Below are positions 47,701 through 54,484 of a DNA stretch of 56,108 nucleotides, in pieces (position 1 is the stretch's first letter; each line of letters begins with the position of its first letter). The position numbers and the translations under genes are program-made. The notes beneath the pieces were generated by a model that made no database searches, was not told the origin of the DNA, and saw only the letters and a program-made list of their open reading frames with translations. The stretch is from a virus: IMG/VR virus record IMGVR_UViG_3300031565_000040, positions 1 through 56,108 of that record; one strand, 5' to 3'.

Positions 47701-48560
47701 GGGAACGTAAGCTGTGGGAACTGGAAGGAAAGAAACCGTTTGCTGTTAAAATCGGTGATAAGTGGAGAAGCGTTTATGTTTTAGGCCCGATAGGTAATGT
47801 CCTTCTTATAGGTGGTTTTTTCCAGAAGGCTCTAACGGAATCAGGCAGTCCATCGGAAGCGATTGTAACGGCCCTGTCGGGAGGTGCTAAGTCATTCAGT
47901 GAGCAGACTTTTGTTATAGGAATGAGTCGGGCCGTAGATGCAATGAAAGACCCGGAGCGTTCGTTCGATAGATTCTTTTCAAGTATGGCCGGTTCTTTTG
48001 TGCCTACTATTCTCTCTGATATTGCTTCGGCTACAGACTACACGGAAAGGACATATAAGGGACCGTGGCAAGCCGCAGTTAAAAGGGTTCCAGTCGCGAG
48101 AAGGACTTTAGAAGAGAGAATTGATGTATTCGGTCAGGACCTACCACGTTACGGGGGCAATCCTTTAGAGGTAATGATAGACGCCACGCGCCCGGCCAAG
48201 ATAAGGCAGGATGTTGTAGTCGATGAGATCCGCAGACTTTGGGACAAAGATGTTAAGGTAGCTCCGACCCAACTTGGCAATAGGGATGGTTATAAAATCC
48301 TAACACAGGAAGAAAACACTATCCTTTGGCGACAAGCGGGACGTTTGGCCTATCAGAATTTGTTCAAGTTGATACAGAAGCGGTCTTATCTCCGCAAAGA
48401 CGACAAAGGCAAGGGCAAGATGATAGAAGAAATTATTAAAGAAGCCAAAGACCTTGCACGGGCGGAAGCGGCACAAGTCAAGTTAAATCAGGGCAAGACT
48501 TTGAAGGAACTAAAAGAGGATGGCTTAGTGACAGTTGATGTAGAAAAAGAAATGAAATAA
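44754..48560 (+). CDS. Large ejection protein with J-domain
   Basis: 1268 aa. Residues 8-28 repeat LPEGFVLDEP twice. At ~287-345 lies a J-domain: a helix II-like SAARDLFRKY, then the HPD signature (317-319), then AEFERVVKARDTL. Pro-rich linkers follow (~375-410, ~520-545). Residues ~640-1010 resemble LPD38-type regions of large polyvalent/ejection proteins, with membrane-like blocks (GVGIPALAIGALLF, VYVLGPIGNVLLIGGF). ATG 44754 is chosen over an upstream TTG. No lysozyme motif is visible. Confidence 0.65.
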   Translation: MDTNTITLPEGFVLDEPELPEGFVLDEPAIPDPREEEKQIKETVDISYDLGVPVFEVDTNYKQLADKPEKRPPSKAPMSLVAYTPSRWEKFKDFFVSKREPLPPNADRIEKITRAFDIGMSAPLRAFMKFSKGMTLGAPDLMWAAIKRITPDDMWVDEVKNMTLDEAMDWAGGYDPSGFQKSVGEIAEFVGRLRTVAPIAQKIGIIGNTPKDITVLDKAFESAKLFGAAAVGEQVAKYASTKIDPTEAEYGYEGPKAVLRDMAIGAIFSLVHSGVKGAWSKLTPTEHQRALKLLGLKEGASTNEIKSAARDLFRKYHPDKAKGFQAEFERVVKARDTLIKGEPQDIVFRGQKIVFKPKLLPGETVEQQAIRLAKKPTEVVKAAPTKPIPAPTKPVEPIKVPEPTVEGEVVAQTPEDAQRALRIWQEYLRTGDDAILEDMPPGAEIPISPEDVSLSLAESLDTSEKRVEFKKNMADAINLVERGGAEFRDLTAEVIAYQKVWGKTDPLPTDMLRYIGMAPSELTPTPPAEPIKEAAPTVEAKQAPAEAKGKVRDILGGVEPITQINKALKDAVEIRPKVEAERKAELRKRVGAAAGTLKSTLKKGEMGAEEAIGRSTGLLKGPLSNARYESIRGVMEEASPGAVDNAFRSIGESKKLKYFEVVGTKEAFAKLIDGIPITLREVEMIKKHFGIEMGKIAKERAEKSSLSDRAFALWRAGLLTGIKTSGLNTLSNLTHALTETAKDVIATPVDIVASLFTGERTVGFTVRGIPGGMKKGWSKGWEYLKTGIDERGLEKKLDYEPVNFGESKTGKLKQVYVETIFHIMGAEDQPFFYGAMSRSIRSQAIAQGRNKGLKGQELRDFVEQARKTPTQDMLENGIHDAEIAVFQNRTILGDIARAIQKAPIARWTVPFSRTPSAVAMQIINYTPVGPIKEVMAQIHKGEFNQRDFVHAVGRAGVGIPALAIGALLFTKGLMTLDYPKGERERKLWELEGKKPFAVKIGDKWRSVYVLGPIGNVLLIGGFFQKALTESGSPSEAIVTALSGGAKSFSEQTFVIGMSRAVDAMKDPERSFDRFFSSMAGSFVPTILSDIASATDYTERTYKGPWQAAVKRVPVARRTLEERIDVFGQDLPRYGGNPLEVMIDATRPAKIRQDVVVDEIRRLWDKDVKVAPTQLGNRDGYKILTQEENTILWRQAGRLAYQNLFKLIQKRSYLRKDDKGKGKMIEEIIKEAKDLARAEAAQVKLNQGKTLKELKEDGLVTVDVEKEMK

Positions 48561-48574
48561 AGGGGAAAAGCAAA

Positions 48575-48793
48575 ATGGCTAAAAAAAACGGGACTTGGAA
48601 GATGATAGCGGTGATAGGAGGATTTATCGTTGTAATTATTGGAGCGGCAGTGACTTATGGTATGCTCAGCGAGAAGGTCGTTAAAATGGAGCCGGACGTC
48701 AAATTGAATAACGAGCATAGGATAAAGTTTGAAGAGAAGATCACGACTATGGAGAAGAACATAGCTGAGATTCTCAAGGAAGTGAGAAAATGA
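48575..48793 (+). CDS. Membrane plus coiled-coil protein, spanin-like
   Basis: 72 aa. One N-terminal span (MIAVIGGFIVVIIGAAVTYG) then a coiled coil to the end, the layout of an inner-membrane spanin. A small lipoprotein gene lies on the opposite strand ~350 bases on, as a possible outer partner. It could also be a virion-associated membrane peptide. RBS AAGGGGAAAAG. Confidence 0.5.
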   Translation: MAKKNGTWKMIAVIGGFIVVIIGAAVTYGMLSEKVVKMEPDVKLNNEHRIKFEEKITTMEKNIAEILKEVRK

Positions 48794-48966
48794 ATGCAAT
48801 AGAGGAAAACATTAAAATATGCGATGAAATCCTCGATAGGTTTGCCAAATTGAGCGATTCGGAAGAAAACGAGACAAATACATGGCTGCTAATCGGGGAT
48901 TTAGAAACGCAAACGATGGAACTCAAGAAACTTTATAAGCAGATTATTCCAAAGGTGAAAAAATGA
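48790..48966 (+). CDS. Small acidic helical protein, 58 aa
   Basis: MNAIEENIKICDEILDRFAK and a second helix. It overlaps the gene before (ATGA) and the gene after (ATGA), so the three are tightly coupled. Unrecognised; possibly a lysis-module helper. Confidence 0.55.
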   Translation: MNAIEENIKICDEILDRFAKLSDSEENETNTWLLIGDLETQTMELKKLYKQIIPKVKK

Positions 48967-49163
48967 AACTACCGAATTTATCAGAAATGGATGTCTCGAA
49001 AAAGATGTTAATGGCTATTTCAGGGGCATATTTCGTTAAGGACATCGCCGAGTTTCGCATGGCGGCTCTTGTGGCCGGCCTTATCGGTGTAGGGATTGTA
49101 TGCCAGACCTTTATCGACATTTTCATAGGCAAAAAGACTACGGCCAGCCCAGACTCTCAGTAA
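48963..49163 (+). CDS. Holin-like membrane protein, 66 aa
   Basis: MKLPNLSEMDVSKKMLMAIS is a charged start; LVAGLIGVGIVCQTFIDIFIG is a clear membrane span, and a weaker hydrophobic stretch precedes it. The end is polar (KKTTASPDSQ). Size, charge layout and position after the virion genes fit a holin, but no family is certain. Confidence 0.5.
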   Translation: MKLPNLSEMDVSKKMLMAISGAYFVKDIAEFRMAALVAGLIGVGIVCQTFIDIFIGKKTTASPDSQ

Positions 49164-49317
49164 ACCGTTGATGCTCAATTCTCTGTGTTTGCCTTTCGAC
49201 TCGCTGTAGCCGCATTTCCGTATCAAAATTACGGAGAGCCATTGCCCCTTCGGGTGTCATATTATCAGTACAGCCGGCAACGAAAAGAATGATAATAGTG
49301 CAAAAGAGTTTTTTCAT
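49138..49317 (-). CDS. Small lipoprotein, candidate outer-membrane spanin
   Basis: 59 aa from ATG 49317. MKKLFCTIIILFVAGCTDN ends in a lipobox (VAGC). The mature part is short and charged (RLQRVERQTQRIEHQR). This fits an Rz1-like o-spanin, which joins with an inner-membrane spanin to fuse membranes at lysis. It overlaps the plus-strand holin-like gene end by 26 bases. Confidence 0.55.
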   Translation of the reverse strand: MKKLFCTIIILFVAGCTDNMTPEGAMALRNFDTEMRLQRVERQTQRIEHQRFTESLGWP

Positions 49318-49323
49318 CACTGC

Positions 49324-49422
49324 TTAGAAGTTATCCCAGTGTTTCCACACAAAACGTACAAGCTTAAAGAATATCAATATAATGAATACGCTTATTGAAA
49401 TATATATAATTTTCAATATCAT
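49324..49422 (-). CDS. 32-aa membrane peptide
   Basis: MILKIIYISISVFIILIFFK then a basic, aromatic tail (LVRFVWKHWDNF). One transmembrane helix. AAGGAT precedes the start, and the next gene starts four bases after its stop, so it sits inside the minus-strand lysis-region operon. Confidence 0.5.
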   Translation of the reverse strand: MILKIIYISISVFIILIFFKLVRFVWKHWDNF

Positions 49423-49439
49423 CTTAACATAATCCTTTT

Positions 49440-49766
49440 TTACAAAAAGCCTGGCATTTCCGGCTCTTTCTCTTTAATGAATAGATGAGCAAATCCGATA
49501 ATGATTATAGAAGAAAATCCACCGCCATATATCAATAACAAAGGTAGCCAATCTCCAAATTTTATAATGGCGAACCATGGGCCGGCAAGAACCGTAATCG
49601 GCAGAATGACTAAAGCTATCATAAAGGCACAAAAATTATTTAGGCCACTCTCAAAATTGAAGTCTTTTACAATTCTGATTATGCCAGCAACACTACCAAG
49701 AATAATTACAATAAAATATGCGAAACCTAAAAAAATCCCGATAATGTTATTCGATATGTTTTTCAT
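49440..49766 (-). CDS. Three-span membrane protein, 108 aa
   Basis: Three clear hydrophobic spans (~8-30, ~45-65, ~73-98), with charged ends. Could be a holin, antiholin or superinfection-exclusion protein. Start overlaps the upstream gene, with GGAGAGG as RBS. Confidence 0.5.
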   Translation of the reverse strand: MKNISNNIIGIFLGFAYFIVIILGSVAGIIRIVKDFNFESGLNNFCAFMIALVILPITVLAGPWFAIIKFGDWLPLLLIYGGGFSSIIIIGFAHLFIKEKEPEMPGFL

Positions 49767-49917
49767 GTTCCTCTCCTTTGATTATTTCGTCCCGAACTTC
49801 AACGCACAAACGATAAGACTGCTTCTGCTGCTCGGTAGCATCCTCGGCTGGAATATCGCCTAAGGCGTCAATAACTTCGTTAAAAACTTTCGTTTGTAAG
49901 GATTTTCTCAAGCACAT
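49747..49917 (-). CDS. Small charged protein, 56 aa
   Basis: MCLRKSLQTKVFNEVIDALG and a Gln/Glu-rich middle (EDATEQQKQSYRLCVEVRDE). It overlaps the start of the membrane gene by 20 bases. First gene downstream of the minus-strand promoter. Function unknown. Confidence 0.5.
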   Translation of the reverse strand: MCLRKSLQTKVFNEVIDALGDIPAEDATEQQKQSYRLCVEVRDEIIKGEEHEKHIE

Positions 49918-49930
49918 TTTTCTTTACTTT

Positions 49931-49963
49931 TTGTCACTATGATGGCACTTTGTTATTATAGCA
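49931..49963. promoter_or_regulatory. Overlapping opposed promoters
   Basis: Minus strand: extended -10 TGCTATAAT (49963-49955) leading to the lysis-region operon. Plus strand: TTGTCA (49931-49936), 17-base gap, TATTAT (49954-49959). Both are near consensus, but only the minus one has clear downstream genes. Confidence 0.45.
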
Positions 49964-50062
49964 CATTAGCTTTAATGTTGAGGAAAATGATGAAAAGAAC
50001 AAATCATAACCAAATTATTGACTTTCAAAGAGATAAATTTAATGAAATCACTAACCTCCTAA

Positions 50063-50350
50063 CTATTCTCCCGCCGGAGTGTTCTGATATTGTTCTTCGA
50101 GAGTTAAGGTTTTGTGTAAAGCTTCTCGAAGGCGATGACCAAGATGCTGACATACATCTTGAACATCAATCTCTGGACATGAAATTAGCATGGCCTGAAC
50201 TTCCGTCGGCAAACTAAGCCAAAGTTTCAGGGCTGCTGTCGTAGCATCATTATTGCTTTGTTTGCGTTTTTTCCACTGCTTCTGGAAAGCAGTTCTTACA
50301 GAAGATTCGACCTCTGCGTAAAAATTCTTTGTACCTTTACGATAAGCCAT
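50063..50350 (-). CDS. Helical protein, possible regulator, 95 aa
   Basis: MAYRKGTKNFYAEVESSVRT, a KKRKQSNNDATTAALKLWLS helix and LPTEVQAMLISCPEIDVQDV. Basic start and helical core would suit a small DNA-binding protein. A plus-strand frame (49990-50217) overlaps it and also looks protein-like, so the strand is not certain. Confidence 0.45.
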   Translation of the reverse strand: MAYRKGTKNFYAEVESSVRTAFQKQWKKRKQSNNDATTAALKLWLSLPTEVQAMLISCPEIDVQDVCQHLGHRLREALHKTLTLEEQYQNTPAGE

Positions 50351-50440
50351 AACTACAAATTACCAATAGATTTACATATTACAACTTATATAAATATAAA
50401 TAAATTAACCGGTAATTTTCAATAAATTTATATTTTTGTC

Positions 50441-50469
50441 TTGACAATTTATATACGATGGGGTAAAAT
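50441..50469 (+). promoter_or_regulatory. Strong sigma70 promoter
   Basis: TTGACA (50441-50446) and TAAAAT (50464-50469) are 17 bases apart. It drives the right-hand small-gene cluster, subject to the attenuator that follows. Confidence 0.7.
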
Positions 50470-50516
50470 GCACACAACATAAGGATAGAAAGTGAATAGT
50501 TAAGGAAACTTACAAT

Positions 50517-50638
50517 GCGGCAGAATACACAAGACACAAAAAATTCGCAATTTGGGCAAAATTCAATGTTTCTTCCAGCCCACCCTAATTTCCGTATTCT
50601 GTCGCAAGAACACTTCAAAACGGGTGGGCTGTTTTTTT
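50517..50638 (+). terminator. Intrinsic terminator with antiterminator-like alternatives
   Basis: AGCCCACCC (50577-50585) pairs with GGGTGGGCT (50622-50630), followed by seven T. Its 5' arm can instead pair with TGGGC (50553-50557). A 12-base stem (50517-50528 with 50594-50605, one G-U) would also compete. The layout is that of a transcription attenuator in a ~165-base leader. Confidence 0.6.
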
Positions 50639-50653
50639 CTCTGGAGGCGCAAA

Positions 50654-50743
50654 ATGCTTGAGTTAGCGATTTATCTATTATCAGGTGTGTCATTTTTGTC
50701 TTTCACGATTGCGGCGATATTGATTTACCGCCTGACAAAATAA
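50654..50743 (+). CDS. 29-aa membrane peptide
   Basis: MLELAIYLLSGVSFLSFTIA then AILIYRLTK: a single transmembrane helix. CTGGAGGCG gives a strong RBS directly after the attenuator. Small hydrophobic peptides of this type can be phage toxins or lysis regulators, but nothing assigns it. Confidence 0.5.
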   Translation: MLELAIYLLSGVSFLSFTIAAILIYRLTK

Positions 50744-50801
50744 ACAGATTTCCGTACTAACAAAGATTTTACCACAAGAAAGGAAGGGAGTCAAGAGAAA
50801 A

Positions 50802-50900
50802 ATGAAGAAGGAGCGAAAAAAAAATGTTAGCGAGAATATTATTTGTAATAACCCTGAGTCTTATCGGATTCGGGTGGTTGCGCCACTGGATACGTAATTA
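50802..50900 (+). CDS. Two overlapping short frames (31 or 25 aa)
   Basis: The junction points to ATG 50802, a 31-aa basic peptide ending at 50897. ATG 50823 in another frame gives MLARILFVITLSLIGFGWLR plus five residues, a membrane peptide ending at 50900. Either or both could be made; the second looks more protein-like. Confidence 0.35.
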
Positions 50901-50980
50901 GTGGCATCCGTGCCAATAATGTACGGCTTTAGGCACATAACGGTAGTTTAACAAAAGGATTAAGGGAAGTCAAGAAAAAA

Positions 50981-51412
50981 ATGGAAAAAAAATCAGGAAT
51001 ATATCGGCATTGTCATCATAATAAATTATTTGAGTACGTATACGATGAGCAGGAACGTATCAATTACATTATAAACAGGAAACCGGCAAATGAAGTCGAT
51101 ACAAGATTGCGACTATTCAAGCCAGAAAAAATGGAAAACTTGCCGAAAGAAGTAAAAGAAGCGTACAAAGCCCACAACAAAGCGCGCAAAGCCCGCGAAG
51201 AAGCGTACAAAGCCTGCGAAGAAGCGCGCGAAGCCCGCGAAGAAGCGCTCGAAGCCTACGAAGAAGCGAACAAAGCCTATGGCGCAATGTACAAAGTCCT
51301 CAAAGAAGCGATAGTTAATAATATGGACAAGCTTGAAGAACTCCATCGCAAGGAATGTCCTGATTGTCCCTGGGACGGCAAGACGATTTTTCCCAAAAAG
51401 GAGAAAGTATAA
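50981..51412 (+). CDS. Helical-repeat protein, 143 aa
   Basis: Residues ~60-105 repeat units like EAYKAHNKARKARE, EAYKACEEAREARE, EALEAYEEANKAYG: a long charged single helix or coil. The DNA here is an imperfect repeat of AAAGCCCGCGAAGAAGCG. A CPDCPWDGK knuckle ends the protein. Function unknown; copy number probably varies between relatives. Confidence 0.65.
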   Translation: MEKKSGIYRHCHHNKLFEYVYDEQERINYIINRKPANEVDTRLRLFKPEKMENLPKEVKEAYKAHNKARKAREEAYKACEEAREAREEALEAYEEANKAYGAMYKVLKEAIVNNMDKLEELHRKECPDCPWDGKTIFPKKEKV

Positions 51413-51437
51413 ATAGATAAGGGAAGTCAAGAAAAAA

Positions 51438-51854
51438 ATGTGTCTCGCATACGAATTATCCAAAAATAAAGCTGACAAAATAAAGGATTTAGCCCGAAAG
51501 CGGGGGTACATCCGTGTTTGGAAAGTTTGTACGCCGGATTGTACGGGTTGGTTTTATGTAAATGAATGGATGCCGGGAATACATAAGGCCAAATATCTCC
51601 ATAAAAGATATGGTGGTTGGTACGCATACTTAAGCGAAACAACCGCAAAGAAAGCTAAGAATTATTTGAATAGAAAGCACAATACTGACCACACAATCAA
51701 AGTCTGCTATGCAAAGCCTTCATGGATAAAAAGTCTTGGCGGCGATAGAAGGTTTGGTCATATCGGCATTTTCACTCAATTAGCCTTTCCCGATTGGAAT
51801 AAGGGCAACATGACCATAAGGGAATTTCGGGCACTTTGCAGGAAGGAATCTTAA
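51438..51854 (+). CDS. Unknown basic protein, 138 aa
   Basis: Rich in Lys, Trp and Tyr (GWFYVNEWMPGIHKAKYLHK, GGWYAYLSETTAKKAKNYL). No recognisable domain. It starts on the third copy of the junction and ends KES from the next junction type. Confidence 0.55.
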   Translation: MCLAYELSKNKADKIKDLARKRGYIRVWKVCTPDCTGWFYVNEWMPGIHKAKYLHKRYGGWYAYLSETTAKKAKNYLNRKHNTDHTIKVCYAKPSWIKSLGGDRRFGHIGIFTQLAFPDWNKGNMTIREFRALCRKES

Positions 51855-52133
51855 TCATGGAAATACATATAGTACAAGAGACTTGTTGCCAATGTAATAT
51901 TACTTTTTGGATAACCGCAAGCCATCATGAACGGTTAATTAAGTGCAAAAACGACTTCTATTGCCCGAATGGACATGTTCAACATTATTTAGGTGAAACG
52001 GACGCGGAGAAACTAAAAAGAACTGAGCAATATTTAGAGGATGCCAGAAGTCGTGAAGATGCAGCCAACCGCTCAAATTCAGCCCTTCGCGGCGTAATAA
52101 CAAAAATGAAGAACAAGGAATCTTAATCATGGA
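51843..52133. repeat. Junction AAGGAATCTTAATCATGG, two copies
   Basis: Copies at 51843-51860 and 52115-52132 give two unrelated proteins the same tail KES, a TAA stop and the next ATG. Three more bases (AAA) also match. Confidence 0.85.
51857..52126 (+). CDS. Zinc-finger plus coil phage protein, 89 aa
   Basis: CCQCNITFWITASHHERLIK then DFYCPNGHVQHYLGETDAEK: a zinc ribbon and NGH block familiar from a common small phage family of unknown function. A coiled coil fills the C-terminal half. ATG 51857 is set by the junction. Confidence 0.65.
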   Translation: MEIHIVQETCCQCNITFWITASHHERLIKCKNDFYCPNGHVQHYLGETDAEKLKRTEQYLEDARSREDAANRSNSALRGVITKMKNKES

Positions 52134-52674
52134 AACTGGTAAATATAAACTTGACGGTCACAAAGTAGTTCCATACGAAGGCCAAGCCATGAGCAGCATA
52201 AAGAAAATGAAAGATATAATAATTGATTTAAGAAAGACATTCCGTATGAAACCATTGGGCTATGGCAGGATGATGGAGGATGGTTTTAATAATCTACTTT
52301 CCATGCTCGAAGCTGAGTCTGAGCCGGCGGAGTTGATACAAAAAGTAAGATTGATAATACAAACGGCCATTCAGGAAGGAAGGGAAACAGGATACTCACC
52401 AACCATAGAAGAATGGAGCATGATATCAACGGTTTGTGCAGAAATCAACCGCCTCACCGCCGAGAATGTCAAGTTGAAAGACTCCTTCGCTGGTTGTGAA
52501 AAGTGCAGAGAGGATTATGAAAAGGAAATCGACCGCCTGACCGCCGAGAACAAAGAAAAGGATGAAATCATCGGCACAATTCACGACAAGGGGGAATTAC
52601 CAAAGGAATTGAAACTGGCTTATGGCGCCATAAGCCAGTTATTCAAGAACCAAAAAGCATTCGCTAAGGAATAA
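52129..52674 (+). CDS. Coiled-coil protein, 181 aa
   Basis: METGKYKLDGHKVVPYEGQA starts the protein; an all-helical body has NRLTAENVKL and DRLTAENKEK coil units and a CEKCRED knuckle. It resembles the left-arm coiled-coil proteins at 4308 and 5077 in style. Function unknown. Confidence 0.55.
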   Translation: METGKYKLDGHKVVPYEGQAMSSIKKMKDIIIDLRKTFRMKPLGYGRMMEDGFNNLLSMLEAESEPAELIQKVRLIIQTAIQEGRETGYSPTIEEWSMISTVCAEINRLTAENVKLKDSFAGCEKCREDYEKEIDRLTAENKEKDEIIGTIHDKGELPKELKLAYGAISQLFKNQKAFAKE

Positions 52675-52678
52675 GAAA

Positions 52679-53057
52679 TATAGCTCTTTTACAAAGGATA
52701 AATAATGTTTGAAATACAAGAAGTTGGATTTGCGGAAATAGCTTTTGGTTCTCGCGCTATGGAGTTAATGCCCAAATATGATGAAATACCAAAAGAATAC
52801 AAACACGGAGATACCTTGTGGAACAAACTGTTCAATGATTGGTTCTTTTTGGGCGTAAAGAATCTTGAAATTAAACCAAAGCAGGATGTCGATAAAAACA
52901 AGGCCCTTAAACACATAAAGGCAATAATGGGTTCATTTGAACCGCCCCACGGACACAAAGAGGCCGGAGTTGCTTTTTTAATGTCAGAATGGTTTCAAGA
53001 TGCAACATGGGAAAAAGCAAAACCTATGCCGGAGTAGCAATTATAGCTCTTTTACAA
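52679..53057. repeat. 16-bp direct repeat TATAGCTCTTTTACAA bracketing a gene
   Basis: Copies at 52679-52694 and 53042-53057 flank the 110-aa gene on both sides, both outside coding sequence. The gene could have been inserted or could be lost between them. Confidence 0.8.
52705..53037 (+). CDS. Unknown protein, 110 aa
   Basis: MFEIQEVGFAEIAFGSRAME, an aromatic middle (LWNKLFNDWFFLGVKNLEIK) and KHIKAIMGSFEPPHGHKEAG. It looks like a compact soluble protein, not recognised. Last cargo gene before the integrase, bracketed by direct repeats. AAAGGAT is the RBS. Confidence 0.55.
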   Translation: MFEIQEVGFAEIAFGSRAMELMPKYDEIPKEYKHGDTLWNKLFNDWFFLGVKNLEIKPKQDVDKNKALKHIKAIMGSFEPPHGHKEAGVAFLMSEWFQDATWEKAKPMPE

Positions 53058-53067
53058 GTAAATATTT

Positions 53068-53133
53068 AAGCTTACGCAGCTTGACGTAGCGTGCTTGTCT
53101 TATTATTATGGCGACCGTCACAGTTTGGTCGCC
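53068..53133 (+). promoter_or_regulatory. Integrase promoter, operator-like repeat and leader hairpin
   Basis: TTGACG (53081-53086) and TATTAT (53104-53109) are 17 bases apart. An imperfect inverted repeat (AAGC..ACGC with GCGTGCTT, ~53068-53098) spans the -35, like an operator. GGCGACC/GGTCGCC (53110-53116/53127-53133) then forms a hairpin 11 bases before GGAGG. Confidence 0.5.
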
Positions 53134-53151
53134 GTAGAAACGGAGGTATCT

Positions 53152-54111
53152 ATGAGACTAAGCACGAATAATCTCGTCTCGGAGTACATGCAGACTGCCG
53201 AGTCAATGGATTTGGCGGAATCGACGAGAGAGGCAAAAGTTAGGTTGTTTGAGGAGATAGAAAGATTGTTTGAATACGTTGACGAATTTGATGTAAACAA
53301 GTATCAGCTTTATCTTCTTAAAACCCGAAAGAAAGTGTCGGTAAACAGTTATGTCAAAATGGTGCGCCCGATTTACAAATGGGCGATACGCCAGGGCTGG
53401 ATTGCAAGCGATCCGTTCGAGGGAGTTCGGAAGTTCCGCGTACCCCTGGAGCGGATTCACGTTTACAAGCCATGTCAAATCGAAGCCATGCTTGCGGTGT
53501 CCAACGATATTTGGCAGGCAAGAATTTTGGCTGCGGTAACGGCAGGCGCGAGACGTTCGGAAGTCTTGAATCTGACCCTCGATGATATTAACTTCGACGA
53601 TTGCGAAATAGCAATCCAGCCGAAACGCGACACCGCAGAGACTTGGGAATACTGGCCGAAGAATAAAAAGTATCGGATAGTACCATTAGTCCCGATGTTT
53701 TATAATCTGATAGTCAGTAAGATAATTCCCTCTCTAAAAGGACAGCAGTATCTAACTCTCTCGGAGAAACGTCACTGGACATTGCAGCGGCAAAGACCGT
53801 TAAATTACAGAAGAAGAATCAATCCAGATGAGAATTTCAACAAACCGTTTAAGCGAATCATTGAAAGAGCAAACACATTACTTCCTTCTTTAGACAGAAT
53901 AAGTCTTAACAGGACATTTCACGACCTGAGACGGACCTGTATTACCCACTGGACCCAGAATCCGAAACTGTCACCGCAGGAAGTACAATTGCTCGCCGGA
54001 CACGCCGATATTAAGACGACAATGGAGTACTATGCAGCCGTCCGCGACGACGTGTGCCGACGAGCACAAACATCAATCGGGGCGGCCGGGAATGATCCGG
54101 CGACCTCTTGA
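53152..54111 (+). CDS. Phage integrase, tyrosine recombinase
   Basis: 319 aa. Residues 1-98 are the core-binding domain (STREAKVRLFEEIERLFEYV, VKMVRPIYKWAIRQGW). The catalytic set is complete: R134 in AGARRSE, H257 and R260 in HDLRR, H284 in LAGH, Y293/294. Start is set by GGAGGTATCT; longer frames upstream cover the promoter. It would integrate and excise the prophage at the att region just downstream. It has its own promoter and leader. Confidence 0.85.
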   Translation: MRLSTNNLVSEYMQTAESMDLAESTREAKVRLFEEIERLFEYVDEFDVNKYQLYLLKTRKKVSVNSYVKMVRPIYKWAIRQGWIASDPFEGVRKFRVPLERIHVYKPCQIEAMLAVSNDIWQARILAAVTAGARRSEVLNLTLDDINFDDCEIAIQPKRDTAETWEYWPKNKKYRIVPLVPMFYNLIVSKIIPSLKGQQYLTLSEKRHWTLQRQRPLNYRRRINPDENFNKPFKRIIERANTLLPSLDRISLNRTFHDLRRTCITHWTQNPKLSPQEVQLLAGHADIKTTMEYYAAVRDDVCRRAQTSIGAAGNDPATS

Positions 54112-54471
54112 CCCCCAGTCAAACGGTAGGGTCAAAAAGTAAAGTATAACGGTTCGACCAAGCTGTGACAAGCTTTTTTGAATGTGTCCGGCGGCGTGGT
54201 AGCGCCGGTGGCTTAGAGATATGAGATAATGCTTGAGGTTATCAGAAACTACTAATACTGATGCCAAAAAAGGCAGAGACGTAGCAGGCTGGGGAATCCT
54301 GCCCGGACACAGCAAATAACCCGCTTCGAGCTTTCCTTAAAATCTCCTCGGCTCAGGCGGATTATCTCAGGGATGGGCCGAAGAACACGGATGTCATCGG
54401 CGGAGTACAATTTCTGACTATATAAAGACCCTCTTTGACTTTCACTTCGGCCCCCCTTTTTAAGCTTATCA
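53349..54471. repeat. Right copy of integrase-end/att long direct repeat
   Basis: Matches 1-1123. The non-coding half includes the terminator-like hairpin (54160-54179) and the multi-stem element (54183-54311). Identity ends at 54471, where the next element's own left end begins. Confidence 0.9.
54183..54311 (+). ncRNA. Second copy of multi-stem structured element
   Basis: Identical to 835-963, with the 9-bp closing stem at 54183-54191/54303-54311 and four inner hairpins. Complete conservation in both copies gives no covariation test here. Confidence 0.5.
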
Positions 54472-54484
54472 TCACCCTCCTCCG

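Larger units (their letters stand above)
50786..51440 (+). repeat. Three copies of junction GGGAAGTCAAGAAAAAAATG
   Basis: Copies at 50786-50804 (two differences), 50964-50983 and 51421-51440 each end on a start codon. The last two are preceded by GAT(T)AAGGGAAG. The genes they start are unrelated. Confidence 0.8.

Noticed and set aside
50379-50693. 104-codon minus-strand frame over the attenuator
   Set aside because: It is explained by the promoter, leader and terminator on the plus strand.
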